Below, piece after piece: positions 1 through 11,741 of a stretch of 64,000 nt of DNA. Positions within the stretch are counted from its first letter, which is position 1. Each line of letters opens with the position of its first letter. This DNA is from Hormiphora californensis (taxonomy: Eukaryota > Ctenophora > Tentaculata > Cydippida > Pleurobrachiidae): positions 9,592,969-9,656,968 of the forward strand of contig CM035351.1 in assembly GCA_020137815.1 (NCBI GenBank), given 5' to 3'. The notes under the pieces were generated by a model. It had not been told where the DNA came from and ran no database searches. It saw only the letters and a program-made list of their open reading frames with translations. The position numbers and the translations under genes are program-made.

Positions 1-672
1 TACTCTGGATCTGCTAGTACACGGAGAACTGTCCTGTAACACAAGTTAACAAGAGACTTCCCAGAAATAGGTAGAGAGGGAGAGGGGGGTCGTAGAGCGG
101 GGGACTTGCTGATACCTGAGTAGGGGGCCTCTGATAGGATGGGGGTGTTGGGTGGTATTTTTGAGAGGGCTACAACATGCCGCCCCTTCTGAACTGTATA
201 TCTGACATCCAGTGAGGGCGATATCATACCTGGGAACATAATGATTAGAATAGTGGGTGGGTGTGGGTGGACAAGGAATATAGATCAATTAAAAAGTAAT
301 TGGTAGACGAATTTCATTAAATTAATAATGTCCAGATATTTACAAATAATAATAATAATACTCAAACTTATATCCTGCCCATATTCTACAGGGACAGCAG
401 AGCTTTACAGATGCTGCCACTGAAAGAAACTCAGAGCAGTTAACTAACACTTGACCCAATTTAATAGACTACTAAAAAACGGTGGAAAATCCAAATTATC
501 CGGCTCACATATGTGGGAAAACAGATTAGGCTCATAACAGACATAATTAGAAAAAAAAACTCGAAAAAGGCCACAGGTTAATTGTCACCACTGTCACTTG
601 ATTTTGTCTCCCAAACTTCTCAAATAATAGTATCTCTTACTGAGTCAATGTCTCTTTGTAGTTTCACACAGT
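1..672. other. No gene seen; 3' flank of TMEM50
   Basis: I see no protein with recognisable composition or homology here. A short ATAAT run lies near 347-360. The part nearest 672 is probably the 3' untranslated region of the minus-strand TMEM50 gene. An 80-codon open frame on minus (46-288) is proline and cysteine rich without family features and is not called. Confidence 0.5.
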
Positions 673-1158
673 TCAATACGCATCCTCTGCTCTTCCAAAC
701 TTGAATATAATGGTGGCCAGGAAGATACACAGGTTCTGGATAAAGAACCCAGTACCGGGGTAGGAGGGTTGCTTCTTCTTATAAACATAGTCACCAAACA
801 GTATGAAACTAGCACCAATCAGACTAGCAAAAACACAGAGAAACCCAAACACCATCCATATCCGTGTACCTGCAGTTCCTAGTGCACCTGGTACATAGGC
901 ATCACCTCTCAGTTGGGAGTTAGATACAGCATTAACCATGAAGAGGCCGATAGTACCAAACACACCGCAGGACCAGTATGCTGGATTATAGTTGTGGGAG
1001 TCAATAGCACCAACATCAATAGCTATCCACCAGCCAATAGCAAAGAGACATCCTGCTACTATTGATGATATGACATTCCTGTTTTCTGATAGCCATTCTG
1101 TGTCAACACATCTTCCCAGTATTCCCTCGCAGTTGGTATTGTCTAAACACCCGCTCAT
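673..1158 (-). CDS. TMEM50: Transmembrane protein 50 (TMEM50A/B family)
   Basis: Uninterrupted 161-residue protein from an ATG at 1158, close to the family's usual 157-158 residues. TMEM50 proteins are small four-pass membrane proteins of the ER/Golgi and endolysosomal system; their molecular role is poorly defined. Visible family signatures include GWWIAIDVGAI in the first helix, INAVSN-like VNAVSNSQLRGD between helices two and three, GARIW-like GTRIWMVFGF, and the C-terminal FKFGRAED. Four hydrophobic segments lie near residues 32-50, 62-80, 98-122 and 135-152. The N-terminus carries extra cysteines (residues 4, 10 and 17). No intron is needed. It is tail-to-head with ZGPAT on the same strand, 220 bp away. 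Confidence 0.95.
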   Translation of the reverse strand: MSGCLDNTNCEGILGRCVDTEWLSENRNVISSIVAGCLFAIGWWIAIDVGAIDSHNYNPAYWSCGVFGTIGLFMVNAVSNSQLRGDAYVPGALGTAGTRIWMVFGFLCVFASLIGASFILFGDYVYKKKQPSYPGTGFFIQNLCIFLATIIFKFGRAEDAY

Positions 1159-1376
1159 CGCCTAGATAACGGGGGAGAGTGAGGGGGTATTATAATGAGA
1201 GGGGGATAATGGCATGGATAATTAGGGAGTTACATGTTTAGGGGGATTGGAGCGATAGTTAGGGGAGGGGGGCAAGGTTGAATAAAACGATAAAACTTTT
1301 CAAATTGGTAAAAGTTAACAACTGGTGTGTTTTACAAAGAAAAATATCATTACAAAAACAGAAAAATAAATATGCT

Positions 1377-2748
1377 TCAAAATATCTTCAGCTTCTTTTT
1401 ATCTGAACGGAATTTTAGCTCATTTTCAACTGTCCTCTGTTTTCCCAAGAGTTTCTCGAGACTCTCCTTCTCTTCTCTCAACTTCACTCTCAAATGACTA
1501 CAATAAGCCTCGTCTGTCCTTCTTCTCCCTAGAGCCAAGTTGAGATTCTTTATACGCTGTTTGCACTTGGAAATGTCCTGATCCAAACTCACACTCTTTA
1601 CTCTCACACTCTTATCACACACCTTTCTAATAGGTTTCTTGTTCTTCCCCTTCTCCCTATCACCACCCTTATCCCTGTTCCTAGTGATAGCATCCAGTGT
1701 TGTAAACATAGAGGCTGCCTTCTGAATCTTAGCATTTGCAGTCTCTGTTTTCTCCTTCATTTTCCTCTCCAAGATAGCATTCAGTTTGTACACTGTTCTG
1801 ATTAGTTTCCGCTCCCTAAGCTCCCTGACTCTATCCAGGGAGGCCCCAATGGGTATGATATCAATCTCTACAGGGTCTATCTTGCCCGTCCCGTGTCTTC
1901 CTAGACCCTCCCCAAACCTGTACCCCATTTTCACCATCATGCGAGACCCAAATGAGTTGGTGTGTTCCTCCCAACCTCCGAAGTTTAGCTTCTGTTCAGG
2001 TGCAGGTATGGGTACAAATGTAGCTCCTACATCATCCCCATCATCACTGTTGATCTCCTGAGTACCGGTCAGCGGGTAAACCTCATCATAACCCAGATCC
2101 ATCTCCCTCCCCGATCCATCCAACTTGGCAGTTATATTACCCCCTCCAACCCCTGTAACTGTCCCAGGACTCCACAACCCAATCTCTGAGTTCTTACACA
2201 GGCACCTCCTGCCCGCCACGAACCCGTCAAAGTTGGGTTCCCGATAATCTCTCAGTTCTGAGATAGTAGTCTTGTGTCCATGGGAGTATCTGCAGGGATC
2301 ATAGGTGCAGGTGGAGTTGAGGAACTGGTTACAAGGCACCATATCCTGTGAGGTAGGGGTCAGGAAAAGAAGGGTCACCTCTGCAGCACTGTCAGGATCA
2401 TCAGGCATGTCGACAGAGAGGACAACACAGTTGTGCTGTTCTAGAGATCCCCAACTGGACTGATACATTATGGAACATTTCATTCCAATAAACGATTCCA
2501 AACCTTCCTCCTCTGTATCTTCTTCAACTATCTTCCTCCTCCTGCTGCTGTGTACTGTCATTCAGCTTTCTTAGCAGTTCATTCTTTTTCAGATTCATCA
2601 GTTCATTTTCTGTTAGTGATATGATCTCCTTAAGGTCTGTCTCTAGAGACTTGAGGTCGGAATTAGAGGGGTCTGCAGAGATAGCATCTTGTACTTGAGA
2701 TAGCTGAGTGAGGTAAGTGGATAGAGTCACCTCCACCTCTTCAGACAT
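1377..2748 (-). CDS. ZGPAT: ZGPAT-like CCCH zinc finger and G-patch protein, with one +1 frame break
   Basis: Two overlapping open frames make one ZGPAT-like protein. The first (2748 to 2524, ATG at 2748) gives the N-terminal coiled segment with the family pattern TYLTQLSQVQDAI. The second (about 2561 to 1377) gives the tudor-like segment around QSSWGSLEQHN, a CCCH finger (CNQFLNSTC...CRYSHG), and a G-patch (GSRMMVKMGYRFGEGLGRHG), then a basic coiled C-terminus. Vertebrate ZGPAT is a nuclear DNA-binding repressor and splicing-associated factor. Continuous translation needs one extra base skipped near 2524-2560, in an acidic GAG/GAA stretch just before a TGA. A 28-base GT...AG segment could also be removed there, but that is shorter than normal animal introns. 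An assembly indel is the simplest explanation. Confidence 0.85.
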
Positions 2749-2909
2749 ACCTGATATGAGAGAGAGGGAGAGTTAGGTGATAATTGGGGAGGGGCTTGGG
2801 AAGCTAAGGGAAGGGCTGCAGTAAAAGACAGTTGTTTTTTCTGAAAGGAAAATAAAACGTTAAGAAAGTTCAATAATTTAGATAAAAAGTCCCTTGTCAG
2901 TCCCTGTCT

Positions 2910-3184
2910 CTATTCTGAATAAGCGGATATCACTTTCTTGGCCAGGCTTGATAGGTCGTTATATTTGGCGGCTAAGGTCAGATGACAGTACCTCCTCCAG
3001 AGCAGTGTTGGTGGACCCAGGGAGGGAGGGAGGGGTAACTTCCACCTTGGTAGATACCACGTGGAGCCTCTGACTCAGCTTGATGCACTCTCGGACATGG
3101 TGGGGACTGGGGTTATCAGCAGCAAGAAGGGTTGAGAGAAGGGAACCAACTGTAGTGAGAATCTTCTCTGAGTTAGATAGCACC
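2910..3184 (-). other. Possible frame-shifted C-terminal tail of MYBBP1A
   Basis: Directly after the MYBBP1A stop, the +1 frame reads KVLSNSEKILTTVGSLL and onward with helix-like composition. After its own stop near 2959, the next +1 frame reads NDLSSLAKKVISAYSE and stops at 2910. Both switches are in the same direction. The tail is helix-rich like the preceding HEAT repeats and could be genuine coding sequence. Without transcript data or a homologous alignment this stays a proposal; it may be 3' untranslated DNA. Confidence 0.4.
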
Positions 3185-6004
3185 TTAGGCGTCTGCGAAA
3201 GATAGGATCCTCTGTAGTAGTGATATAGCCTGCATCTTGGCAAAGAGTGTGATGTCAGAAGAGAGGTGTGACGTCACGTGTGACGTCACATCACCCCTCA
3301 CATCTGGGAACCTCTCGATGACCTGGAAAATAACGTTCTTGTCCGATTTAGTGTTCTTGTTACTCAACAGATCCTGCAGAATCACCTGAAACACACCGAA
3401 CACATCATCTGATTTTGTAGGTATCTTCCCTGTGTTGGATTTCCTTTTCTTCTTCTTAGGCTCTGGGTTGCTGAGATGTTTCTTACAGAGAAGGAAGAGA
3501 GTCTGAGTTGCCAGCTGCTGGATCTTTTTACTAGGACACTTCAACACAACCTTCTGCAGTTCCGGGATGACAGACTTCTTGGCCTCTGAGAAATCAACTG
3601 TCAGCTTCTCACTCTTGATAGCAAAGAGACCTTTGAAAATAGCCAGTATCCGGTCGTGAATAGGGCCCTCTGAGAGGGAGGGTTTCCCGGCGAGCCGCAA
3701 TAGTGTAGGAACTACTGTCATGGTAGATGGTGTAAAGCCAACATCCTCTAATAAGATCTCAACAAAGTCTAGAATCTTCACTTGGAACTGGACCATCTTC
3801 ACCTTCTTTACAGCCTTCTCTTTCTTAAACGCCTTCTCGTCCTTTCTAAACTGGATAAGAGTAGAGAGAGCTGGACCAAGTCGTTCATCCTCTTTCTTCA
3901 ATTCCTCTTCATCTGCATCCCCTATTTCAATATCTTCAGATTCACCATCATCAATCGGATCGACAACCATCTCCTCTTCATCATCCAGATCTTCTTCACT
4001 GTCCTCTTCTTCATCTTCTTCATCTTCATCATCTTCACTATCTTCACTATCTTCATCATCCTCGTCTTCAGAAGCGATATCGTTTTCACTCTCTTCCCCC
4101 TCCTCTTCCTCTTCATCATCTTCCTCCTCTTCCTCTTCTTCCTCAGTTCCAGCACTGCTGAGAGCATCCATTATCAGTTGAATAGTTTCAGCGTCCAGCC
4201 CCTTACAGATAACTCTAAAGAGGGAGCTTGCAATCTTTCTGAGTAGGGCTGATTCATAGGATAGAATACTGATGAGGAGGTCTACAAAGACACCCCTCCA
4301 GTTCTCATCACTCTTGGTTTTCTGTTTCTCGTAACACTGATGTACATCATTGAGGATAGCATTAGCGTGACTCTGCTCTTCAAATAGTAACATGCCTGTG
4401 TGCAGGAAGAGCAGTTCAAATGCCCAGTCCTCCTCAGTCCTCTGCTCCAGTGCCTTTCCCTCCACCTCGTCTATCACAGACCAGAGAACTCTCCATTCAT
4501 TCTCCTGAGTGATATCCACCAGCAGAGAGAGGCTGTCTGAAGTGACGAGGGAGATGGAACTACTGAGAAGATGGTAGACCCAATACCTCCCATCCTCAGC
4601 CAATCCAACACGAGGACTAGAAGGGACATTTGACAGAATCTTCAGACAAGTGTTGAACTTTGAGCGACACAGTTCTAAAGATTCCTTGGAAAGGGCAGGC
4701 TCTGGCACACTGACAAGAGGGAAGTCTGGCAGCGTCGATTTCACCTCGAAGAAGGACAGGACAAAGAGGAACTTGGTGACCTCGAACACGACCTTAGCTT
4801 GTGCTTGTCGAAGTACCTGTACCATCCATGTCAAACAGTCGCTTCGCAACTCTGCTGCTACTTTGTCTTCCTCCCCGGGCTGGCAGAGAATCTCCTGAAG
4901 TGGAGCACAGAACTTCTCACACTCCTCCGAGGGAACTGATGAAAATGCAGCAGTGAGAATCTGGTTGAAACAGGAGGCACGTCGTGGTTTCAGAGCCAGT
5001 ATACCTTTCACCAGTGATAATTTGTTTTCTGTTGAGGTAAAACTGCAAACTCGCATTTTGATTTCGCTGGTGAGGAACCTGACACTCTCTGGTGACTGAG
5101 TGTGGGATTTCCCTAAAACTTCTGCCATGTGTTTTACCACGAATCCCTCAACCTTTTCTTCCCCTGTAGTCTTCACCAGATGAGACACGGTGAACATTAC
5201 AGTGTTCTTGTTGTCTCCAGAGGGGACTACGTTAAAGAACACTTTAGCAGCTTTTTTCAAACTAAAATGTTTAGACTTCTGTAACGCACCCAGAATTGTA
5301 TCGAGCTGGGGTCGAATTCTTTCTTCGCATACCAACTTCTGCAGAACTCCATTGATTTTCTCGTAGTTTTGAGGGTGATGAAGGTGGGAGAAGTTCCAGT
5401 GCTTTTTAACCAACTTGCTGACTAGAGCTGTATCCCTTAAATCGAAATAGGAGATGAGAGCAAGACGTTCTGTAGTACATCCAGGCCAGCCAAGTTTTAA
5501 CTCCTCACTAAACAAGGGGAGAACTTTACTAAGATCTTCCACTGCATCCAGTACTTCAATAAGGACTTTGTACACAGTGTCTTTAATGGTGAGTTTTTGT
5601 TTCAGCAGGATTGATAACATCTCTGATATGACTTGAGATTGCAGTTCGGAGCTAACTAGCCGGCCAGATTTTAGTAGCGCAGCTGTACAGAAGACATAGC
5701 CCGCATAAAGATCTCTCACTTCTTTATGTGAAACATGTCCGCTGGGCAGGCAGTTCTCTCTGCAGTACTGCATAACATCTTCTGTTTTTAATGATTCGTG
5801 TTCACGGAGAAGGGATGTGAGGGCAACAGCAAAACCGCTTCTTGCTTGCTTTCTGTTGGAGGGAAGGCCTTTAACAAGCCGTTTCCAGGTGTAATCGAGT
5901 TGTTTGTCTTCTAGAGATCTGCCCATCAAGGTCTCGACACCAGCAACACAGCTATCTCGTCCCTCTGCGAGGTCAAAGAATACCTGCATCAAATCTCCTG
6001 ACAT
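3185..6004 (-). CDS. MYBBP1A: MYB-binding protein 1A / Pol5-like nucleolar protein
   Basis: A 939-codon intronless frame starts at the ATG at 6004. The N-terminus has the Pol5/MYBBP1A pattern (YTWKRLVKGLPSNRKQARSG, then FAVALTSLL), followed by HEAT-like helical repeats. The middle holds a very long Glu/Asp tract (about residues 610-700), then the conserved segment after the acidic region (FVEILLEDVGFTP), and a KKKKRK nuclear signal near residue 865. Family members act in nucleolar rRNA transcription and ribosome biogenesis and bind transcription factors. The open frame stops at 3185, but the two other minus frames downstream continue in protein-like fashion (see next entry), so the C-terminus is uncertain. 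It shares a divergent promoter with RBBP5. Confidence 0.9.
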   Translation of the reverse strand: MSGDLMQVFFDLAEGRDSCVAGVETLMGRSLEDKQLDYTWKRLVKGLPSNRKQARSGFAVALTSLLREHESLKTEDVMQYCRENCLPSGHVSHKEVRDLYAGYVFCTAALLKSGRLVSSELQSQVISEMLSILLKQKLTIKDTVYKVLIEVLDAVEDLSKVLPLFSEELKLGWPGCTTERLALISYFDLRDTALVSKLVKKHWNFSHLHHPQNYEKINGVLQKLVCEERIRPQLDTILGALQKSKHFSLKKAAKVFFNVVPSGDNKNTVMFTVSHLVKTTGEEKVEGFVVKHMAEVLGKSHTQSPESVRFLTSEIKMRVCSFTSTENKLSLVKGILALKPRRASCFNQILTAAFSSVPSEECEKFCAPLQEILCQPGEEDKVAAELRSDCLTWMVQVLRQAQAKVVFEVTKFLFVLSFFEVKSTLPDFPLVSVPEPALSKESLELCRSKFNTCLKILSNVPSSPRVGLAEDGRYWVYHLLSSSISLVTSDSLSLLVDITQENEWRVLWSVIDEVEGKALEQRTEEDWAFELLFLHTGMLLFEEQSHANAILNDVHQCYEKQKTKSDENWRGVFVDLLISILSYESALLRKIASSLFRVICKGLDAETIQLIMDALSSAGTEEEEEEEEDDEEEEEGEESENDIASEDEDDEDSEDSEDDEDEEDEEEDSEEDLDDEEEMVVDPIDDGESEDIEIGDADEEELKKEDERLGPALSTLIQFRKDEKAFKKEKAVKKVKMVQFQVKILDFVEILLEDVGFTPSTMTVVPTLLRLAGKPSLSEGPIHDRILAIFKGLFAIKSEKLTVDFSEAKKSVIPELQKVVLKCPSKKIQQLATQTLFLLCKKHLSNPEPKKKKRKSNTGKIPTKSDDVFGVFQVILQDLLSNKNTKSDKNVIFQVIERFPDVRGDVTSHVTSHLSSDITLFAKMQAISLLQRILSFADA

Positions 6005-6944
6005 TTTCCTAGGGGATATTAATGTAAGTGGAAGAAAAGAATTGATTTTAGAATAATACTACAAAAACACAGTATGCCTAGGGCAAGTTGAACAAAGACT
6101 AAACACAACACTCGAAAGTGGAAACCTCGACTGCTGAATGCTGATGCGAATGATAATAACGTAAAAAAGTTCTAAGGACGCCTGTCGCCTACGTCAGGTT
6201 GCGTGATGTAAGAGGCAGTTTTGCTGACCCTTGTATGCACCATATGACATGAATTGATCAAGTTTAGAGTTGCACTCGTGATGCGAGCTGTTACTGGTCA
6301 GGTCACGACTCAGGTGGTGCAAACTAAAACTTTTTCAGGCGTCGTATCTCCATTTATTGAAGAGATATATTGTTCTTGGATGCGTTAGAAAGCTCTTATT
6401 GAGTACGTTCTAACGCAGACGAGACCAAATGTCATCATCGCCCAGTGATAGGTCTGAAATTCGCAAATAGGTAACCAGGGACCAAAAAATCGCACTTCAA
6501 AAAACACTTCCGAGAAATTTTTACAGATCGAGAACCGCGACGGAAAACGTTAAAATCTGGGTGCCTTTCATTGCTAACAATTCGTAGTTTTAGCGCGCGC
6601 GCGACGGGTTAGGGCTATCCGTAAGGGTCTGGTTAGGGTTTGATTTAGGGTTATCGGTTAGGGCTATCGATTCTCTAACAGATACCGTTTAGTTTACTCA
6701 AATTGGCCATGTGGTTGCGTGGCTATAGCCGTTTGAAAAAAGTCGGTCTAAGTGTACTCTTTTGGTAGCGCGCACCTGTAAACAGGCTGCAAGACACCCA
6801 GATTATAATCGCGCCCAACCGCGACCGGGTGCGCGTCAGTTCAATTTGTTAGAGTTTGCGCTGCCAAAACGTTGTAAATGTAATTGTAAAATTTATTATT
6901 TGTAGGTCATGTTAGCTGTTTAATACGTTTTCAAGTTACCCAAA
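6005..6944. promoter_or_regulatory. Divergent promoter region between MYBBP1A and RBBP5
   Basis: The 940 bp between two head-to-head start codons contain no open frame of note. A GCGCGCGC run sits at about 6594-6602. Four TTAGGG units lie within 55 bases (6609-6663). A moderately AT-rich block (6320-6560) reads like an old repeat. Both neighbouring genes serve basic nuclear functions, which fits a shared promoter. No TATA element at a convincing distance was seen. Confidence 0.5.
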
Positions 6945-8501
6945 ATGAATTTGGAACTCCTTGAATCGTTCGGAACGACCTACCCCGACGATGCTGACGG
7001 TTTTCTTGAGAGTGGGAGCATGACACTGACATGTGCCTTCAATCGTCATGGTTCTCTCCTTGCAGCCGGTTCAAATGATGGTTGTATTGTTATTTTCGAC
7101 ATAATTACACGTGGTATAGCCCGGAATTTTCAAGCCCATGTTCACCCAGTGTGTTCACTGAGTTGGAGTAGAAATGGGTTCAAGCTCCTTAGTGGGAGTA
7201 TGGACTGGACAATTAGTGTATGGGAGGTATTGAAAGGGGAATGCCTCTACAGATACCGCTTTCCCTCGCCCATTTTGAGAGTACAATTCCACCCAATCCT
7301 ACCCGACGTGTTCCTCGTCTGTCCAATGAAACTCCGGCCCGTTCTCCTAAAGATTGGAGGGGAGCAGAAACACATAACTTTTGATGAAGAGGGTGGTGAA
7401 CAGAACATTTTTGCATCTTTTGATCGTCTGGGGAAGCGCATATTCACTGGCAACAGTAGAGGGAAGGTCCTTGTTTTTGAAGCAGATACTCTAAACCTCC
7501 TTACTTCATTTCAAGTAACCACTGGGTCCAGTACAACAACTGGTATTAAAAGTATAGAATTCGCCCGGAAAGGCAGCAATTTCTTGGTTAATTCCTCCGA
7601 TAGAGTGATAAGAGTGTATGATGGTGATCTGGTGAAGCCGACCGATGGAAAACCACAACAAGTGGAACCTGTTCAGAAACTACAAGATCTAGTAAACAGG
7701 ACGCAGTGGAAGAAGTGTTGTTTTAGCGGCGATGCAGAGTTTATCTGTGCAGGATCCTCCCGGCAACACGACCTTTATATTTGGGACATGACACACGGTA
7801 ATCTGGTAAAGATCCTTCATGGTCAGAAGGGAGAACATCTTCTGGATGCTGTGTGGCACCCCAATCGCCCTCTCATTGCTTCAGTTGCTAATGGCATTAT
7901 ATCTGTGTGGGCCCAGACCCACGCGGAGAACTGGTCGGCTTACGCGCCTAATTTCAAAGAACTAGACGAGAACGAGGAATATGAGGAGAGGGAGAGTGAG
8001 TTTGATGTTGAGGACGAGGACAAGAGTGTTGAGGATGCTGGAGAGGAGATGGAGGATATAGCAGAGGTGGATGTTGTGACATGTGAACCAATCAGGGCCT
8101 ACCTAGACAGCGATATAGAGGAGGAGGAAGATGTGCTAACATTCATACCAGTCACTCCTGATGTGAAGGATCCTGAGGATGGGTACTGGGCCATGACTGA
8201 CGAGGAGTTGGCTAACTTAGAGAAGATGAAGAGAGACGAGGAGAGGAGGGAGAAGACTATGAAAGAGAAGATAAAGATAGTTGATGTGCCATATGAAGGA
8301 CACGAGATACCTGATGTGCCCCCTGAACCCACCACTAAGAAACAGGATATAAAGGCGCCCAAGGCACCCAAGACGCTCCAACCAAAACCTCCTAAGGAAC
8401 AATTACCTCCACCCCCCATTGAGAAAGAGTTGAATATACCAGATATTGATAAAGAATCGAACATTTTTACAGAGGACAAAATGCACTGTGACGACTCCTG
8501 A
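6945..8501 (+). CDS. RBBP5: Retinoblastoma-binding protein 5 (COMPASS/MLL subunit)
   Basis: A single exon of 518 codons from ATG 6945. RBBP5 is a WD40 core subunit of the SET1/MLL (COMPASS) histone H3K4 methyltransferases, where it binds WDR5, ASH2L and the SET domain. The start MNLELLESFG, the WD repeats (HPVCSLSWSRNG, SIEFARKGSNFLVN, LQDLVNRTQWKKCCFSGD, GNLVKILHG) and the acidic activation and ASH2L-binding segment (FKELDENEEYEERESEFD, about residues 337-354) are near-identical to the family. The C-terminal tail is lysine and proline rich. Human RBBP5 has 538 residues, so the length is normal. The absence of introns is unusual compared with the intron-rich genes downstream. Confidence 0.97.
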   Translation: MNLELLESFGTTYPDDADGFLESGSMTLTCAFNRHGSLLAAGSNDGCIVIFDIITRGIARNFQAHVHPVCSLSWSRNGFKLLSGSMDWTISVWEVLKGECLYRYRFPSPILRVQFHPILPDVFLVCPMKLRPVLLKIGGEQKHITFDEEGGEQNIFASFDRLGKRIFTGNSRGKVLVFEADTLNLLTSFQVTTGSSTTTGIKSIEFARKGSNFLVNSSDRVIRVYDGDLVKPTDGKPQQVEPVQKLQDLVNRTQWKKCCFSGDAEFICAGSSRQHDLYIWDMTHGNLVKILHGQKGEHLLDAVWHPNRPLIASVANGIISVWAQTHAENWSAYAPNFKELDENEEYEERESEFDVEDEDKSVEDAGEEMEDIAEVDVVTCEPIRAYLDSDIEEEEDVLTFIPVTPDVKDPEDGYWAMTDEELANLEKMKRDEERREKTMKEKIKIVDVPYEGHEIPDVPPEPTTKKQDIKAPKAPKTLQPKPPKEQLPPPPIEKELNIPDIDKESNIFTEDKMHCDDS

Positions 8502-8633
8502 TATAGTGTCATTATTTATTGATTATTTTATTGTATTTTACATATATTTTCCATGCCTTCATCCCCGCGTGTGTTCATCTTTTATGTGTGCGTATAAACA
8601 TCTGATCCAGCTCTCTCTGTAGAACCATGTGAT

Positions 8634-11600
8634 ATGACAAAACGGAAGCTGGCAGGAGAGGAGACACCTATCAGTGAGACACCTTCTGTCTCACCCGCAC
8701 CACTTTTTAGGTAAAATATCATTATCACCCGCCACACACTCGATACCCTTCACGTTTTAACAATTCCTATTTTCACAGTCCGGGACTAACTGAGCGCCAG
8801 CAGATCGCTCTGGTTATGAAGTTATCTGGGGAGTCCCAGGGGGCAGCAGCTGTAGTAGGAGAGAGTGTAGTGACCACCCCAGCAGTCACACCCCCTCCTC
8901 CCACCACACCCCGACCTAACAAAGTGAGTTTACAAGTGAAATGTATCAGGGACAGTTTCTAATACTTCCCCCTTAGATCAACAAGTTGAACAAACACGGG
9001 GAGTCGCCTCTGCAGAAGGCTGCAATAAAGGGAGACTTGAAGCAAGTGAAGTTTCTAATTAAGCAAGGTGCAGAGGTGAACACAAGAGATCATGCAGGGT
9101 GGTCCCCTCTCCATGAGGCGGCCTGTAAGGGACATATAGATGTGTGTAGGACACTACTAAAGAGTGGGGCACAAGTTAACGTAGCGGGATACTGTAATGA
9201 GACCCCACTACACGATGCTGCTATTAACGGCCATCCAAAGGTAACAAGTAGTCTTCTTCAACTAACTACCTACCCAAGAAACTACCTGCCGATTGGTGTT
9301 TTATGAAGGAGCACACTATATCACACCCACTATCAGGTTGTTAGTTTATTGCTACAGAGTGGTGCAGACCCATTATTACGGAACCAGAGTGGGAAACTAG
9401 CAGTAGAGGTTACTGAACACCCCCTTATCAAGGCAATGTTGACTGCTGCAATCAATAGAGATGCTGGTAACGGTGACCCACTACAGATCTACAATGAAGA
9501 GGTAACTATCAGGGCTGTGCAGTGTGCAATGTGCATACCTCGTATTATAGTAATTAGTAACCCCCTCCCTCCCCCATAGGAGAATATGGATATATCCCTG
9601 CCTGGTCCCACAGACGATGCCTCCCCTTTGGTACCAACCCCTTCCCAACATAGGACTATTAGTGTCTCTAAACAACTGTTTAAATCTCCTAAAGCAGACC
9701 CAGGTTAGTAAATACCACTTCAGATCCTTCACCCCCTCTACTGACCAGTAGTTAACAGTTGGCCACCCTCCAGGCTCATCAGGGAAAGAGGAGGAGGAGG
9801 AGGAGGAAGGTGGGGAGGACACAATCACACCAGGAATCCCTGAACAACCCTCCTTACCAACTACAGAGTTGAAATCACCAGAGCCCCCGATAAAACAGGA
9901 GCAAGTGGAAGTGAAACCTGAACCTGAAGAGATAGAACCTGTAGAGCCTGAGGAGGAGGAGAGGGCAGGGTACTACAAGTTTAGCCACCTCCTGCCTGAT
10001 ACAGTGTGTTCAACATCTCTCACTGAGAATGGCCCCTTTACCCTTTATATAGGGCGGAACAAGAGGCCTGTAAAGAGGGCCCCCATGTCCGAATCTCGAT
10101 CTCCCCCGACTACCCGTAGTAGGACGGGAGGTAAACCAGTGGATAACAGTGCTTCAGAGGAATTGAAATGTCTTAACGAGGGGTTAGTGTATAAATGTGT
10201 GTGTTTCTAGTGTGTGTACACTGTACACTGTTGAGTGTGTATACACAGTTACACATTCTCTCTCTCCCTGTACACTTAACACTGTATACACAGTTACACA
10301 TTTTCTCTCCCTGTACACTGTATACACAGTTACACATTTTCTCTCTCCATGTACACTGTATACACAGTTACACATTCTCTCCCTCCCTGTACACTGTATA
10401 CACAGTTACACATTCTCTCCCTGTACACTGTATACACAGTTACACATTCTCTCCCTGTACACTGTATACACAGTTACACATTCTCTCTCTCCCTGTACAC
10501 TGTATACACAGTTACACATTCTCTCTCTCCCTGTACACTGTATACACAGTTACACATTCTCTCCCTGTACACTGTATACACAGTTACACATTCTCTCTCT
10601 CCCTGTACACTGTACCTTATTACCTCTATATAACGGAACCTTCTATTAGCGTACCTTTAATTAACGTACCTTTAATTAACGAAAATCAGTTTGGGCGAGC
10701 AAATTCTAACAAAAGGCACAAAATTAACGATACCTAAAATTAACGAAATTTTTACCGATTTCGTTAATTAGAGGTTCCGTTAAATAGAGGTAATAAGGTA
10801 TACACAGTTACACATTCTCTCCCTGTACACTGTATACACAGTTACACATTCTCTCTCTCTCCAGGCGGTATCTGCTAAAGTCTGCCGTTGTTACGCCACG
10901 GAAGAAGTGGTTACACCAACACGCCTACAAGAAGCGGCACCTGGGTGACATCTATGAGCTACAGAGGAGGGGAACCCCATCAGAACCAGATCTCCCCTCA
11001 TGGATAACTGAATCTATGTTATACACCAAGAAATATCTCCTACAAAACTCAGTATGTAGCGCGCGGTGCGTTCATAATGTGAGAAGTTGTCCTCGCCCCT
11101 ATGCGGTCAGTGCGCGGCGTACCCTATCGTGGGAATTTCCTTTCATCTCACTCTCCAGTTCCACTGTCTGACCAGTACCACCCCCTCTCTTGTCAGGTTG
11201 TAGGGAAGCTAGACGAGGAGACGGATAACAAGTACCTTGACCACATACCCAATGTGATGCGTGTTCAATACGATAAGATGCAGAATGAGAATCAGGTTCT
11301 GCGATATAAACACACAGCGGATAAAGAACGGCTCCTTCTACAACACGAACAGTCAATGTTACGGGTCCGCCGCCAATCCCTCATGCGTCACCCCACCCCC
11401 AGTGCCTGTTCTGTACTAGTACAGCACCACAGTATAGAGTTCGCTAAGCGACTACAGACCGTCAACTATGACATAAACAATGAACAATTGCTCCTAATTC
11501 GAGGGGAGAAAGTGATGAATAGTTTCGATGAATTAGCAGGTAGTTTATACCAGCGACATAAACAGGAAGCCGATACAACCTTCTCCTCGCATCGCTTCAA

Positions 11601-11658
11601 GTGGATGAATACCATCCATCAGTACGGGCTATACGATATGCCAATATTAGGTGAGTCA

Positions 11659-11741
<83 letters not shown>

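Noticed and set aside
46-288. 80-codon minus-strand open frame
   Set aside because: No family features and biased Pro/Cys composition; likely chance.
3720-4246. Plus-strand Ser-rich frames
   Set aside because: Antisense shadows of the acidic tract of MYBBP1A.
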